Made by a program: the position numbers and the translations under genes. Source: Burkholderia ubonensis (GTDB taxonomy: Bacteria > Pseudomonadota > Gammaproteobacteria > Burkholderiales > Burkholderiaceae). From it: a stretch of DNA of 64,000 bases. Of this stretch, positions 18,907 to 28,545 are shown piece after piece; the first letter of the stretch is position 1; the number at the start of each line of letters is the position of its first letter. The notes beneath the pieces are model-generated. The model searched no databases and was not told the origin of the DNA. It was given only the letters and a program-made list of their open reading frames with translations. Location of the stretch: contig NZ_CADFEB010000004.1 of the NCBI RefSeq assembly GCF_902833085.1, positions 1-64,000 of the forward strand, given 5' to 3'.

Positions 18907-20277
18907 ATGCAACGAATCACCACTACCGGCCGCGTCAACCTCAGCCATCTGTTCTGGTTGCGAAACCTCGCGATCATCGGCCAACTCGCGACGATCGGCG
19001 TCGTCCAGACCTATTTCGGCGTGCATCTGCCGCTGCCGGCGATGCTGATGGTCATCGCGCTCGAAATCGTCTTCAACGCGCTGACCTGGGTGCGGGTGCT
19101 GCGCGCGCGGCCCGAGACCAATTTCGAGCTGCTCGGCCAGCTGTGGGTGGATCTCGGCGCGCTGTCGGCGCTGTTGTTCCTGTCCGGCGGCACGACCAAC
19201 CCGTTCGTGTCGCTGTACCTGCCGTCGCTTGCGATCGCGGCGGCCGTGCTGCCGTGGCACCTGATGATCTGGCTCGCGGCGTTCGCGGTCGCCTGCTATG
19301 CGGCGCTCGGCTTCGATTCGGTGCCGCTCAACATGGACAATCCGGCGAACCTGTTCGACTACTACCGAACCGGGATGTGGGTGAACTTCATGGTCAGCGT
19401 GGGACTGATCGCGTGGTTCGTCGCGCGCATGTCGAACGCGCTGCGCCAGCGCGACGCGGCGCTCGGCGAGGCGCAGCAGCGGCTCTTGCGCGACGAGCGG
19501 GCGGTCGCGCTCGGCGTGCAGGCGGCGACGGTCGCGCACGAGATGGGCACGCCGCTGTCGACGATCGCGATGCTGACCGAGGAACTGCGCGACGCCGCGC
19601 GCACCGATGCCGGCCTTGCGCGCTACGACGCCGACCTGAAGGTGCTCGACGAGCAGATGACGCTCTGCACGTCCGCGCTCGCGCGCCTGCGCAGCCGCGC
19701 GAGCGCGCCGGCGAGCCGCCAGCCCGTCGACGACTGGCTCGACACGTTCGTCGAGCACTGGCGGCTGCGGCATCCGCACGTGCAGTTCGAGCTGCTCGGC
19801 GCGCGGCCGGCGGGCGTCGCGCTCGACGACCCCGTCGCGGCCGGCCAGATCCTGACGATCCTGCTCGACAATGCAGCACGCGCGAGCCCGCAGCACGTGA
19901 CGCTCGCGGCGAAGGTCGCGCACGACGGCAAGTCGGATGAGATCGAATTCGAAGTACGCGACGATGGTCCGGGCATTCCGGCCCCGCTGCGCGAGTCGCT
20001 CGGCGCGATGCCGGTCGACAGCACGCAGGGCGGGCACGGGGTCGGCCTGTACCTTGCGTTCAGCGCGGCGGCGCGGCTCGGCGGCCACATCGAGCTGTCG
20101 GACGCGAAGCCGCGCGCGGCGGCGGCCGTAGCGGGCCTGCCGGTCGGCGCATCCGACGGTCACGCGCCGGAAGCGGCCAACGGAGCCGGGCGCTCCGGCG
20201 GCCGCTCGGCCGGAGCCTCCCCGGGCCGCGGCACGCGGGCCGTGCTGCGCCTGCCGGTGACGCGCCACGCGGCGTAG
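18907..20277 (+). CDS. regB: Redox sensor histidine kinase RegB/RoxS type
   Basis: A 456-residue membrane histidine kinase. About six hydrophobic segments lie within residues 15-175. The motif GGTTNPF (94-100), between two of them, is the quinone-sensing signature of RegB/PrrB proteins. The phosphorylation site is H211 in AHEMGTPLST, and C254 lies where RegB carries its redox-active cysteine. The ATPase domain shows LLDNAARAS and DDGPGIP boxes. An Ala/Gly-rich insertion (about 400-440) precedes the last strand. It signals respiratory redox state to the RegA regulator encoded 34 bases downstream. Confidence 0.92.
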   Translation: MQRITTTGRVNLSHLFWLRNLAIIGQLATIGVVQTYFGVHLPLPAMLMVIALEIVFNALTWVRVLRARPETNFELLGQLWVDLGALSALLFLSGGTTNPFVSLYLPSLAIAAAVLPWHLMIWLAAFAVACYAALGFDSVPLNMDNPANLFDYYRTGMWVNFMVSVGLIAWFVARMSNALRQRDAALGEAQQRLLRDERAVALGVQAATVAHEMGTPLSTIAMLTEELRDAARTDAGLARYDADLKVLDEQMTLCTSALARLRSRASAPASRQPVDDWLDTFVEHWRLRHPHVQFELLGARPAGVALDDPVAAGQILTILLDNAARASPQHVTLAAKVAHDGKSDEIEFEVRDDGPGIPAPLRESLGAMPVDSTQGGHGVGLYLAFSAAARLGGHIELSDAKPRAAAAVAGLPVGASDGHAPEAANGAGRSGGRSAGASPGRGTRAVLRLPVTRHAA

Positions 20278-20311
20278 TTCGCCCCCAACCACATATAGAC
20301 GGAGAAACCAC

Positions 20312-20854
20312 ATGAGCGACAACAACTTCCTGGTGATCGACGACAACGAGGTGTTTGCGGGCACGCTTGCGCGCGGCCTCGAGCGCCGCGGCTATGCGGT
20401 CCAGCAGGCGCACGACAAGGAGACGGCGCTCAAGCTCGCCGCGGCGGGCAAGTTCCAGTTCATCACCGTCGACCTGCATCTCGGCGACGACTCGGGGCTG
20501 AGCCTGATCGCGCCGCTGTGCGACCTGCAGCCGGACGCGCGGATTCTCGTGCTGACGGGCTACGCGAGCATCGCGACGGCGGTGCAGGCCGTGAAGGAAG
20601 GCGCCGACAACTATCTCGCGAAGCCGGCGAACATCGAGTCGATCCTGGCCGCGCTGCAGACCAACGCGAGCGAAGTGCAGGCGGACGAAGCACTCGAGCA
20701 CCCGGTCGTGCTGTCGGTCGACCGGCTCGAATGGGAGCACATCCAGCGCGTGCTCGCGGAGAACAACAACAACATCTCGGCGACGGCCCGTGCGCTGAAC
20801 ATGCACCGTCGCACGCTGCAGCGCAAGCTCGCGAAGAAGCCGGTACGGCAGTGA
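20312..20854 (+). CDS. regA: Redox response regulator RegA/RoxR type
   Basis: A 180-residue response regulator. The receiver domain has the acidic pair in VIDDNE (8-13), phosphoacceptor D54 in TVDLHLGDDSG, and the conserved lysine in YLAKPAN. A short Pro-poor linker leads to a Fis-type helix-turn-helix at about 140-178 (ISATARALNMHRRTLQRKL). This is the PrrA/RegA/ActR architecture, in which the phosphorylated protein activates respiratory and related genes at low oxygen. GGAGAAACC precedes the ATG. It is co-transcribed with regB. Confidence 0.93.
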   Translation: MSDNNFLVIDDNEVFAGTLARGLERRGYAVQQAHDKETALKLAAAGKFQFITVDLHLGDDSGLSLIAPLCDLQPDARILVLTGYASIATAVQAVKEGADNYLAKPANIESILAALQTNASEVQADEALEHPVVLSVDRLEWEHIQRVLAENNNNISATARALNMHRRTLQRKLAKKPVRQ

Positions 20855-21080
20855 GGTGAGCGGGACTTCGCGCGAAGCTTGCGTGAGTCTGGTGTTGACG
20901 GGGCCTGGTCCGCGCCGGTCGGTTGCGCCGACCAGCGATGCGAATCAGGCGGTGTGCAGGTTAGGTGGTGTGCTGGTGAGGGGCGCTGGCCAATCAGTCC
21001 GGCCGGCGTCTTTCCACACGAACCGGCGATGGAACGGGAGACGTCACATCGTCCGCGCGGGGCCTCCGACTCGTCTGGCT

Positions 21081-21638
21081 TCATTTCTTGGGAGCAAATG
21101 CCACAGATGAAAGGCACTTCGGGTTGCGCTCCTTGAAGCTGAAAGACAGTTCGCCCCACTGGAGGGCGGTTGTATGCGAAGTGACTTCGTCGAGTGAATG
21201 CCCGCGAGGGGTATCCGTGATTTTGACATTGCCATAGTGCTCACGCACCTTATCGAGGCCGATGCACGATCCGCTTAGCCATAACACCATGAACCCAGGA
21301 TGCGCCCCATGTCGCTTGATACGCAGATCCACGGTTTCGATGACGACTCCGTCCGATAAAGGGATGGGGGCGCTCTTATAATATTGGGTTATTCCGGCTG
21401 GACCGTTTCCATCCTCGAAGAGTTGGGTCGAAAGCAGGTTTTCGATATTGGCTTTCGTGAACGGGATCTGCTGCGCAAGGGTGTCGATGGCTTGCCACAG
21501 CGTCAAATCCGGTTGCGTCATGTGCGAATCCTGTCTGTATTGTTTGGCGGCTGGACCACATCCGGCAAGCCAGATTGCCAAACCGAAGGTGGCGAGGGTC
21601 ATGCGCAAACTACTTTGCGCTGGGACAATTCGCGTCAT
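21081..21638 (-). CDS. Putative lipoprotein, candidate immunity protein
   Basis: About 185 residues. A short basic start and a hydrophobic stretch end in a lipobox, FGLAIWLAGC, predicting lipid attachment and a periplasm-facing location. The rest has two Cys (GSCIG and NPKCLSS) and no domain that I recognise. Base composition is visibly more A+T-rich than neighbouring genes. It overlaps the end of the HExxH gene by 29 bases if the ATG at 21638 is used; other in-frame ATGs lie at 21662, 21650 and 21602. Coupling to a putative peptidase and the periplasmic location suggest it protects against that enzyme; this is inference. Confidence 0.7.
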   Translation of the reverse strand: MTRIVPAQSSLRMTLATFGLAIWLAGCGPAAKQYRQDSHMTQPDLTLWQAIDTLAQQIPFTKANIENLLSTQLFEDGNGPAGITQYYKSAPIPLSDGVVIETVDLRIKRHGAHPGFMVLWLSGSCIGLDKVREHYGNVKITDTPRGHSLDEVTSHTTALQWGELSFSFKERNPKCLSSVAFAPKK

Positions 21639-22806
21639 ACCAGTTCCCATAATATTCCGCATAGGGTTGGCGCGTGTTTGAGGTCAATTCGCCTTCACCA
21701 AATTGCTCCCCGATCGCCCGTCGAGCAGCGTCGGCGTCACCATCGAGCAGAAATTGGTCGTACGCCTTGTTGTAGGAGGCATGGTTGGCGCTGTTGCCGG
21801 AGATGCCGATGTCTTGCCCGCCGTTGGCGAGAATTTCGCGCCGGGCCTTGATGTTGTTGATGGTCGCCGCGCCTTCATCGTCCAGTGTGCTATTTACATA
21901 CGCGGCTTTCGACGAACAATCCTCCCTGAGTGGATAGGTTGCGTGTCCGACCTCGTGTGCCAGCGTTTGTGTGGCAGATACAGGATGATCCTTGAGATCG
22001 CCGTCGATTGTGATGATTTTCCTCCTGCGATCCGCGAAGGAGCCTCCGCCAGACGGGCCGAAATTGATTTCCCAGTCTTCCTCGTCGAGTTTCCGCAGAT
22101 CGCTTTGCAAACTCGGAGACTTGGCGGCCAACTGGTCGACGTCACTTCCCAAGCCAGTCTTTACCGTGTCGACCGGTTTGGCGACCGCTGCTGCACCTGT
22201 GACTGACTTCGCCGGGTCGAGAGGTGCAGTGGCTCGCGACGAGCCCGCGCCGAACGGTTGCTTGATCGCTGGTGGCACCGGCTCCGGCGCGACGTGTCGA
22301 AGTCGAGAAAGCCGATCCGACGCAACGAGCCTGCGCGCTCGGTACGCGTCGCTCAGCCGCCAGTGCAAACTGGATGCACTTCGCTCAACCCACCCGGCGG
22401 GGTTGACCATCCAGTAGCCGCCGTCAGGCCAGGCTCGATCGTCGATCCACGTCACCATCGAAGCGAACCGCATTGGATCGAGCACGAACCATCTGCCGCG
22501 ATCAATTGCCTCCTGCAAATCGGCCGCCCAGTATCGACTGACCCCAAGCGGAGCGGTATATCGCCAGTCGCGCTGCTCCAGTACGCTGTCGATGAATTGG
22601 ATCAACTGATTGGGATTCGTTTCCAGCGTCGCGTCGTGCAAACTGGCGCCGCGCAGGGACGCGTGAACCATATTGCCGATCAGGCGCCACCCGCGATCGG
22701 GAGCCGCGACCCACGGGGCGTCCTCGGGTTCCAGGTCGGAACAATTGATAAGCTGTACAGATTGTCCTTTCAGGTAGAAGCGCGCCTTGTCCCTCGGTTC
22801 GGTCAT
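21610..22806 (-). CDS. Putative HExxH zinc metallopeptidase, candidate secreted effector
   Basis: A 398-residue protein of unknown family. Residues 1-170 form a soluble region rich in Trp and aromatic residues, followed by a Pro/Ala linker (about 172-225). The C-terminal domain carries TLAHEVGHAT, with the zinc motif HEVGH at 284-288. E311 (in LDDEGAATINN) lies 23 residues later, a reasonable third ligand as in gluzincins. No signal peptide is seen. It is paired with a downstream lipoprotein, has lower G+C than its neighbours, and sits between regA and hslU with no vgrG nearby. The ATG at 22806 has GAGAGA upstream; a TTG at 22848 is an alternative. It could be a T6SS cargo acting on peptidoglycan or protein. 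Confidence 0.7.
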   Translation of the reverse strand: MTEPRDKARFYLKGQSVQLINCSDLEPEDAPWVAAPDRGWRLIGNMVHASLRGASLHDATLETNPNQLIQFIDSVLEQRDWRYTAPLGVSRYWAADLQEAIDRGRWFVLDPMRFASMVTWIDDRAWPDGGYWMVNPAGWVERSASSLHWRLSDAYRARRLVASDRLSRLRHVAPEPVPPAIKQPFGAGSSRATAPLDPAKSVTGAAAVAKPVDTVKTGLGSDVDQLAAKSPSLQSDLRKLDEEDWEINFGPSGGGSFADRRRKIITIDGDLKDHPVSATQTLAHEVGHATYPLREDCSSKAAYVNSTLDDEGAATINNIKARREILANGGQDIGISGNSANHASYNKAYDQFLLDGDADAARRAIGEQFGEGELTSNTRQPYAEYYGNWYDANCPSAK

Positions 22807-22944
22807 CCAGTCTCTCAATATGGTTGTTGTGTCTGCTTCGACAAGCAATAGCCGAAACGATGCAGGCCGAAGAGGAGACGGTCAATTGGACCTGTACGAA
22901 AGATCGGGGGCGGCTTTTTTGAATCAAGAATCCGCAGCTTCGAG

Positions 22945-23005
22945 CGGGTGCGCATCGCACGCACCCGTAAAAAGAAACGGGCGGCCCCGCCGGAGCCGCC
23001 CGTTT
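22945..23005 (-). terminator. Tandem hairpins downstream of hslU
   Basis: Read on the minus strand, a stem pairing 22995-23005 with 22975-22985 (11 bp, AAACGGGCGGC type, 9-base loop) is followed by CTTTTT. This is a convincing intrinsic terminator for hslVU. A second 8-bp hairpin (22945-22952 with 22960-22967) lies just beyond and may act as back-up. Confidence 0.8.
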
Positions 23006-23027
23006 CCCGTTCGATGCCGCGTGGCGC

Positions 23028-24371
23028 TTACAGCACGTAGCGCGACAGGTCCTCGTCCTGCGACACCTCGCCGAGCGCGCGCTCGACATATTTCGCGTCG
23101 ATCGTCACGCATTCGCCGGCGTGATTGCCGGCCGCGAACGACACTTCCTCGAGCAGCTTCTCGATCACCGTGTACAGGCGCCGCGCGCCGATGTTCTCGG
23201 TCTTCTCGTTGACCGCGTACGCGATCTCCGCGAGGCGGCGGATGCCGTCTTCGGCGAATTCGAGCTGCACGTCCTCGGTCGCGAGCAGCGCCTGGTACTG
23301 CTTGACGAGGCTCGCGTCGGTCGCGACGAGGATCGCCTCGAAGTCCTTCACCGACAGCGATTCCAGTTCGACGCGGATCGGGAAGCGGCCCTGCAGCTCC
23401 GGAATCAGGTCGCTCGGCTTCGCGAGATGGAACGCGCCGCTCGCGATGAACAGGATGTGATCGGTCTTCACCATCCCGTACTTCGTGTTGATCGTCGTGC
23501 CTTCGACGAGCGGCAGCAGGTCGCGCTGCACGCCCTGGCGCGACACTTCGCCGCCGCTGCCTTCGTTGTTGCGCGACGTGATCTTGTCGATCTCGTCGAG
23601 GAACACGATGCCGTTCTGCTCGACGTTCTGCACGGCCTTCGTCTTCACTTCCTCTTCGTTCAGCATCTTCGCCGCTTCCTCGTCGGTCAGCAGCTTCAGC
23701 GCCTCGCTGATCTTCACCTTGCGGCGCGTCTTCTTGCCGGAACCGAGGTTCGAGAACATCGAGCGGATCTGCTCGGTCATCTCTTCCATCCCGGGCGGCG
23801 CCATGATGTCCATGCCGATCGTCGGCTGCTCGAGGTCGAGCTCGATTTCCTTGTCGTCGAGCTGGCCTTCACGCAGGCGCTTGCGGAACGTCTGACGCGT
23901 CGCGTTGTTGTCGTCGTTCGCGTGCTCGGCGCTCGCGCCGAACCCGACCGCGCGCGGCTGCGGCAGCAGGATGTCGAGGATGCGGTCCTCGGCCTGGTCG
24001 GTCGCCTTGCTGCGCACCTTGCGCATCTCGGCTTCGCGCGTCTGCTTGACCGAGATATCGATCAGGTCGCGCACGATGCTGTCGACGTCGCGGCCGACGT
24101 AGCCGACTTCGGTGAACTTGGTCGCTTCGATCTTGATGAACGGCGCGTCGGCGAGCTTGGCCAGGCGCCGCGCGATTTCGGTCTTGCCGACGCCCGTCGG
24201 CCCGATCATCAGGATGTTCTTCGGCGTGATTTCCGTGCGCAGCGGATCGGCGACCTGCTGGCGGCGCCAGCGGTTGCGCAGCGCGACGGCCACCGCCTTC
24301 TTCGCCTTGTCCTGGCCGATGATGTGCTTGTCGAGTTCCGAGACGATCTCGGCAGGGGTCATGGTGCTCAT
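23028..24371 (-). CDS. hslU: ATP-dependent protease ATPase subunit HslU
   Basis: A 447-residue AAA+ unfoldase that forms a hexamer and feeds substrates to the HslV peptidase in the cytoplasm. Walker A is GPTGVGKT (57-64). The pore-loop segment [13 protein letters not shown] follows, the Walker B lies in [10 protein letters not shown], and the conserved C-terminus is EDLSRYVL. The charged I-domain lies around 130-230. It starts 10 bases after the hslV stop, so the two are co-transcribed, and a strong terminator follows. hslVU is typically a heat-shock operon. Confidence 0.98.
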   Translation of the reverse strand: MSTMTPAEIVSELDKHIIGQDKAKKAVAVALRNRWRRQQVADPLRTEITPKNILMIGPTGVGKTEIARRLAKLADAPFIKIEATKFTEVGYVGRDVDSIVRDLIDISVKQTREAEMRKVRSKATDQAEDRILDILLPQPRAVGFGASAEHANDDNNATRQTFRKRLREGQLDDKEIELDLEQPTIGMDIMAPPGMEEMTEQIRSMFSNLGSGKKTRRKVKISEALKLLTDEEAAKMLNEEEVKTKAVQNVEQNGIVFLDEIDKITSRNNEGSGGEVSRQGVQRDLLPLVEGTTINTKYGMVKTDHILFIASGAFHLAKPSDLIPELQGRFPIRVELESLSVKDFEAILVATDASLVKQYQALLATEDVQLEFAEDGIRRLAEIAYAVNEKTENIGARRLYTVIEKLLEEVSFAAGNHAGECVTIDAKYVERALGEVSQDEDLSRYVL

Positions 24372-24381
24372 GTTTCGTTCC

Positions 24382-24918
24382 TTACTCGATCGTTTCGATG
24401 ACGCGGTTGTGGTTCGTGTAGATGCACATGTCGCCGGCGATCTCGAGCGATTTCTCCACGATCTCGCGCGGCGACAGCTCGGTGTTCTCGACGAGCGCGC
24501 GGGCCGCGGCCTGCGCGTACGCGCCGCCCGAGCCGATCGCGCAGATGCCGCCTTCCGGATCGAGCACGTCGCCGTTGCCCGTGATGACGAGCGTGGTGCT
24601 CGCGTCGGCCGCGATCAGCATCGCCTCGAGGCGGCGCAGCATCCGGTCGGTGCGCCAGTCCTTCGCGAGCTCGACGGCCGCGCGGGTCAGGTTGCCCTGG
24701 TGCTTCTCGAGCTTCGCCTCGAAGCGGTCGAGCAGCGAGAACGCATCGGCGGTGCCGCCCGCAAAGCCGACCAGCACCTGGTTGTTGTAGATCCGCCGCA
24801 CTTTCCGCGCGCCACCCTTCATGACGATGTTGCCGAGCGTCACCTGGCCGTCGCCGCCGAGTGCGACCTGGTTGCCGCGCCGGACCGAAACGATGGTCGT
24901 GCCGTGAAATTGCTCCAT
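24382..24918 (-). CDS. hslV: ATP-dependent protease peptidase subunit HslV
   Basis: A 178-residue proteasome-beta-like peptidase. The catalytic N-terminal threonine is expected at T7, in [14 protein letters not shown]. Six residues must therefore be removed, compared with just Met in the E. coli protein. The conserved [12 protein letters not shown] and [15 protein letters not shown] blocks are present. The ATG at 24918 fits the family length; the longer upstream reading is an Arg/Pro-rich non-homologous extension. It works with HslU, encoded directly downstream. Confidence 0.97.
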   Translation of the reverse strand: MEQFHGTTIVSVRRGNQVALGGDGQVTLGNIVMKGGARKVRRIYNNQVLVGFAGGTADAFSLLDRFEAKLEKHQGNLTRAAVELAKDWRTDRMLRRLEAMLIAADASTTLVITGNGDVLDPEGGICAIGSGGAYAQAAARALVENTELSPREIVEKSLEIAGDMCIYTNHNRVIETIE

Positions 24919-25070
24919 CTGCGTTCCTTGAGAAAAACGGGGAAGAGGCGGCGGCGCGTCGCGCCGCCGCGTGAATCGCGGTGCGCCGGGGAGCGGCCCG
25001 GCACGCATGCGTTTCATTTTAGGGCGCGCGCGGGGATATCAAGAGCGGGGGGAGGGAATTCGCCCGGCCG

Positions 25071-25105
25071 GAAAAACAAAAAGCGCGCGGGAGGCCGCGC
25101 GCTTT
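25071..25105 (-). terminator. Intrinsic terminator downstream of dksA
   Basis: On the minus strand an 11-bp stem, AAAGCGCGCGG / CCGCGCGCTTT (25095-25105 with 25080-25090), with a 4-base loop is followed by TTTGTTTTTC. It lies 36 bases past the dksA stop. Confidence 0.88.
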
Positions 25106-25140
25106 CGGGAAGCAGCGTGTCTGGGCGGAACGCCGGCTGC

Positions 25141-25557
25141 TCAGTCGCCGAACAGCTTCTGGCGCAGCTCGCGGCGCTCCTGCGCCTCGAGCGACAGCGT
25201 CGCGGTCGGCCGCGCGAGCAGGCGCGGAATGCCGATCGGTTCGCCGGTTTCCTCACACCAGCCGTAATCGCCGGAGTCGATGCGGGCGAGTGATTGCTGA
25301 ACCTTCTTGAGGAGCTTGCGCTCGCGGTCGCGCGTGCGCAGTTCGAGCGCGTGCTCTTCCTCGATCGTCGCGCGATCGGCAGGATCGGGCACGATCACCG
25401 TCTCGCGGAGGTTCTCGGTCGTCTGGCCCGCATTGTGGAGGATTTCCGCCTGCAATTGTTCGAGCCGAGCTTTGAAGAAGGCGAGCTGATCCTCATTCAT
25501 GTAATCCTTGTCGCTCATCTTCAGGATTTCGGCTTCGGTCAAGAGTTTCTTCGTCAT
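25141..25557 (-). CDS. dksA: RNA polymerase-binding transcription factor DksA
   Basis: A 138-residue DksA that enters the RNA polymerase secondary channel and acts with ppGpp. The coiled-coil region (about 20-95) includes the tip DPADRATIEEE. The C-terminal globular region reads WCEETGEPIGIPRLLARPTATL followed by SLEAQERRE, so only one of the four zinc-finger cysteines of E. coli DksA remains. This Cys-poor form is known among betaproteobacterial and some alphaproteobacterial DksA proteins and should not need zinc. It has its own terminator and is followed downstream by hslVU. Confidence 0.95.
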   Translation of the reverse strand: MTKKLLTEAEILKMSDKDYMNEDQLAFFKARLEQLQAEILHNAGQTTENLRETVIVPDPADRATIEEEHALELRTRDRERKLLKKVQQSLARIDSGDYGWCEETGEPIGIPRLLARPTATLSLEAQERRELRQKLFGD

Positions 25558-26028
25558 CTGCTTGCTTCTTCAATGTGCGGCAAACGAAACATATTGCCTG
25601 CACTTTGGGATTACCCGCAACTGCGCTTGCAATCATTTGCGTTTGGCGACTGCGGGGCCGAAAGCCTCTGGAAAAACCGGTTCTCAAATACCAGGACGGG
25701 CCTGGTGCCGACTTGCGCGCGCGGCGAACCGGTTTGCTGCGCGGCTGATCGCATCGGACGCGGCCTGGCCGGATGCGGAACTGTTGCGATGCCCGGCAAT
25801 GCTCTTCTGCAAGAACCGGGCCTGTCTTTTACCGTACTCCAGCGGGCACGTATTGTAACTGAATCGCAAGTCTGCGCCGTATCGGGTCGATCCCCGTCGG
25901 CTGCGCCGATATCTCTAAAATATAACCTGCAAATCGCGAAAAAGCGATGACGGCAAAACCCTTGCAGGAAGCGGCTCCCGGGCCGCCGCCGGCAGCGGTC
26001 GGCGGCCGGCGGCGGAGCGGATGCGTGC
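25558..26028. other. AT-richer spacer between COG0523 gene and dksA
   Basis: This 471-base gap has no supported gene; short open frames here use rare codons and lack ribosome sites. The part next to dksA should contain its promoter, and composition falls clearly below the chromosomal norm at 25560-25680 and 25850-25950. At 25983-26015 there is an 11-bp perfect inverted repeat (CCGCCGCCGGC type, 11-base loop) just past the COG0523 stop. It may be a T-less terminator for that gene. Confidence 0.55.
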
Positions 26029-27096
<1,068 letters not shown>

Positions 27097-27257
27097 GTCG
27101 GTCGCCTGTGGTTCGTGAATCGGGGTCAAAACCAGGATGTGCGTCGCGCCCGGCAACCCGGGCGCACAACCATTCATTGAAACATATCTGTCAAGCCCCC
27201 GCCCTTCGGCCAATCGGCCGGGCCGGCGGGAGCGGCTGCGCGGGAAGATCGGGGCGA

Positions 27258-28466
27258 TCAGACGATTTGCAACAGCAGGCCCTTCAGATATTCGCCTTCC
27301 GGGAACGCGGCGAGCAGCGGGTGATCGACGCCCGCGCCGAGGCGCTTCAGGATGCGCGCGTCGACTTTCGCGTCGGCGGCCGCGCCGGCGACGATCTTCT
27401 GGAACAGGTCCATGTCGATCGCGCCGGAGCACGAGTAGGTGAACAGCAGGCCGCCCGGACGCAGCAGCTTGAAGCCGCTCAGGTTGATGTCCTTGTACGC
27501 GCGGGCCGCACGGTCGACGCTGTCGCGGGTCGGCGCGAACTTCGGCGGATCGAGCACGATCAGGTCGAAACGGTCGCCTTCGTCGACGAGGCGGCGCAGC
27601 GTCTTGAACGCGTCGGCGTCGAGCCAGCTCGCGCGCGCCGGATCGAAACCATTCGCGACGACGTTCTGCTGCGCGAGCGCGAGCGCGTCGCCCGACGAAT
27701 CGATCGACACCACGCGCGCAGCTCCGCCCTTCAGCGCGGCGAGCGAGAAGCCGCCCGTGTAGCAGAAGCAGTTCAGCACGTCGCGCCCGTTCGCATACTG
27801 CGTGACCAGCGCGCGGTTGTCGCGCTGGTCGACGTAGAAGCCGGTCTTGTGGCCGTTCGGCACGTCGACGTGATAGCGCACGCCGTTTTCGTTCGTGATC
27901 AGCGTCGCGGGCGGCGGGTCGCCGGCGAGCACGCCGGTGGTCTGCTCGAGGCCTTCCTTCTCGCGGATCGACACGTCCGAGCGCTCGTACACGTTCGGGC
28001 AGCCGGTCGCGCCGACGAGCGCCGCGACGATCGCATCCTTCCAGGCTTCGACGCCGGCCGCCATGAACTGGCAGACGAGCTGGCCGCGCGGCGACGCGGC
28101 GCCCGAATCTTCGACGTAGTGATCGACGATCAGCCCCGGCAGCCCGTCGGCCTCGCCGAACACGAGCCGCACCGCGCCGGTGCCCGAGACCATCGTGTTG
28201 CGATGCGCGACTGCGCGCTGCACGCGCCGCTTGAAGAACGCGTGGTCGATCGGCTCGTTCTCGTCGAAGCTCCACACGCGCACGCGGATCTGCGAATGCG
28301 GACTGTACGCGCCGCGCGCGAGAAAGCGGCCGTCGTGCGCGCGCACGATGACGGTCGCGCCGGGTGCGGGCTTGCCGTCGACGCGGTCGATCGCGTTGGC
28401 GTAGATCCACGGATGGCGGCGCAGCAGCGATTTGTCCTTGGACGGCTTGAGTGTGACGGTTAGCAT
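27258..28466 (-). CDS. rlmI: 23S rRNA m5C1962 methyltransferase RlmI-like
   Basis: A 402-residue SAM-dependent RNA methyltransferase. The N-terminal PUA domain (about 1-80) includes LLRRHPWIYANAI. The Rossmann domain has VLNCFCYTGGFSLAAL as the SAM-binding loop and VLDPPKFAP as motif IV. The catalytic cysteine is in TYSCSGAID. The length and order match RlmI, which methylates C1962 of 23S rRNA. It is transcribed on the same strand as xerC, 79 bases behind it. A close paralogue with a different target site cannot be excluded. Confidence 0.9.
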   Translation of the reverse strand: MLTVTLKPSKDKSLLRRHPWIYANAIDRVDGKPAPGATVIVRAHDGRFLARGAYSPHSQIRVRVWSFDENEPIDHAFFKRRVQRAVAHRNTMVSGTGAVRLVFGEADGLPGLIVDHYVEDSGAASPRGQLVCQFMAAGVEAWKDAIVAALVGATGCPNVYERSDVSIREKEGLEQTTGVLAGDPPPATLITNENGVRYHVDVPNGHKTGFYVDQRDNRALVTQYANGRDVLNCFCYTGGFSLAALKGGAARVVSIDSSGDALALAQQNVVANGFDPARASWLDADAFKTLRRLVDEGDRFDLIVLDPPKFAPTRDSVDRAARAYKDINLSGFKLLRPGGLLFTYSCSGAIDMDLFQKIVAGAAADAKVDARILKRLGAGVDHPLLAAFPEGEYLKGLLLQIV

Positions 28467-28545
28467 GGCTTGATCGAATTGGGCCGCGCCCCGCGGGGAC
28501 TTCGTCCGGTCGTCGGGCGCGGCGGGTAAAAACGGAAAGCGTGGG

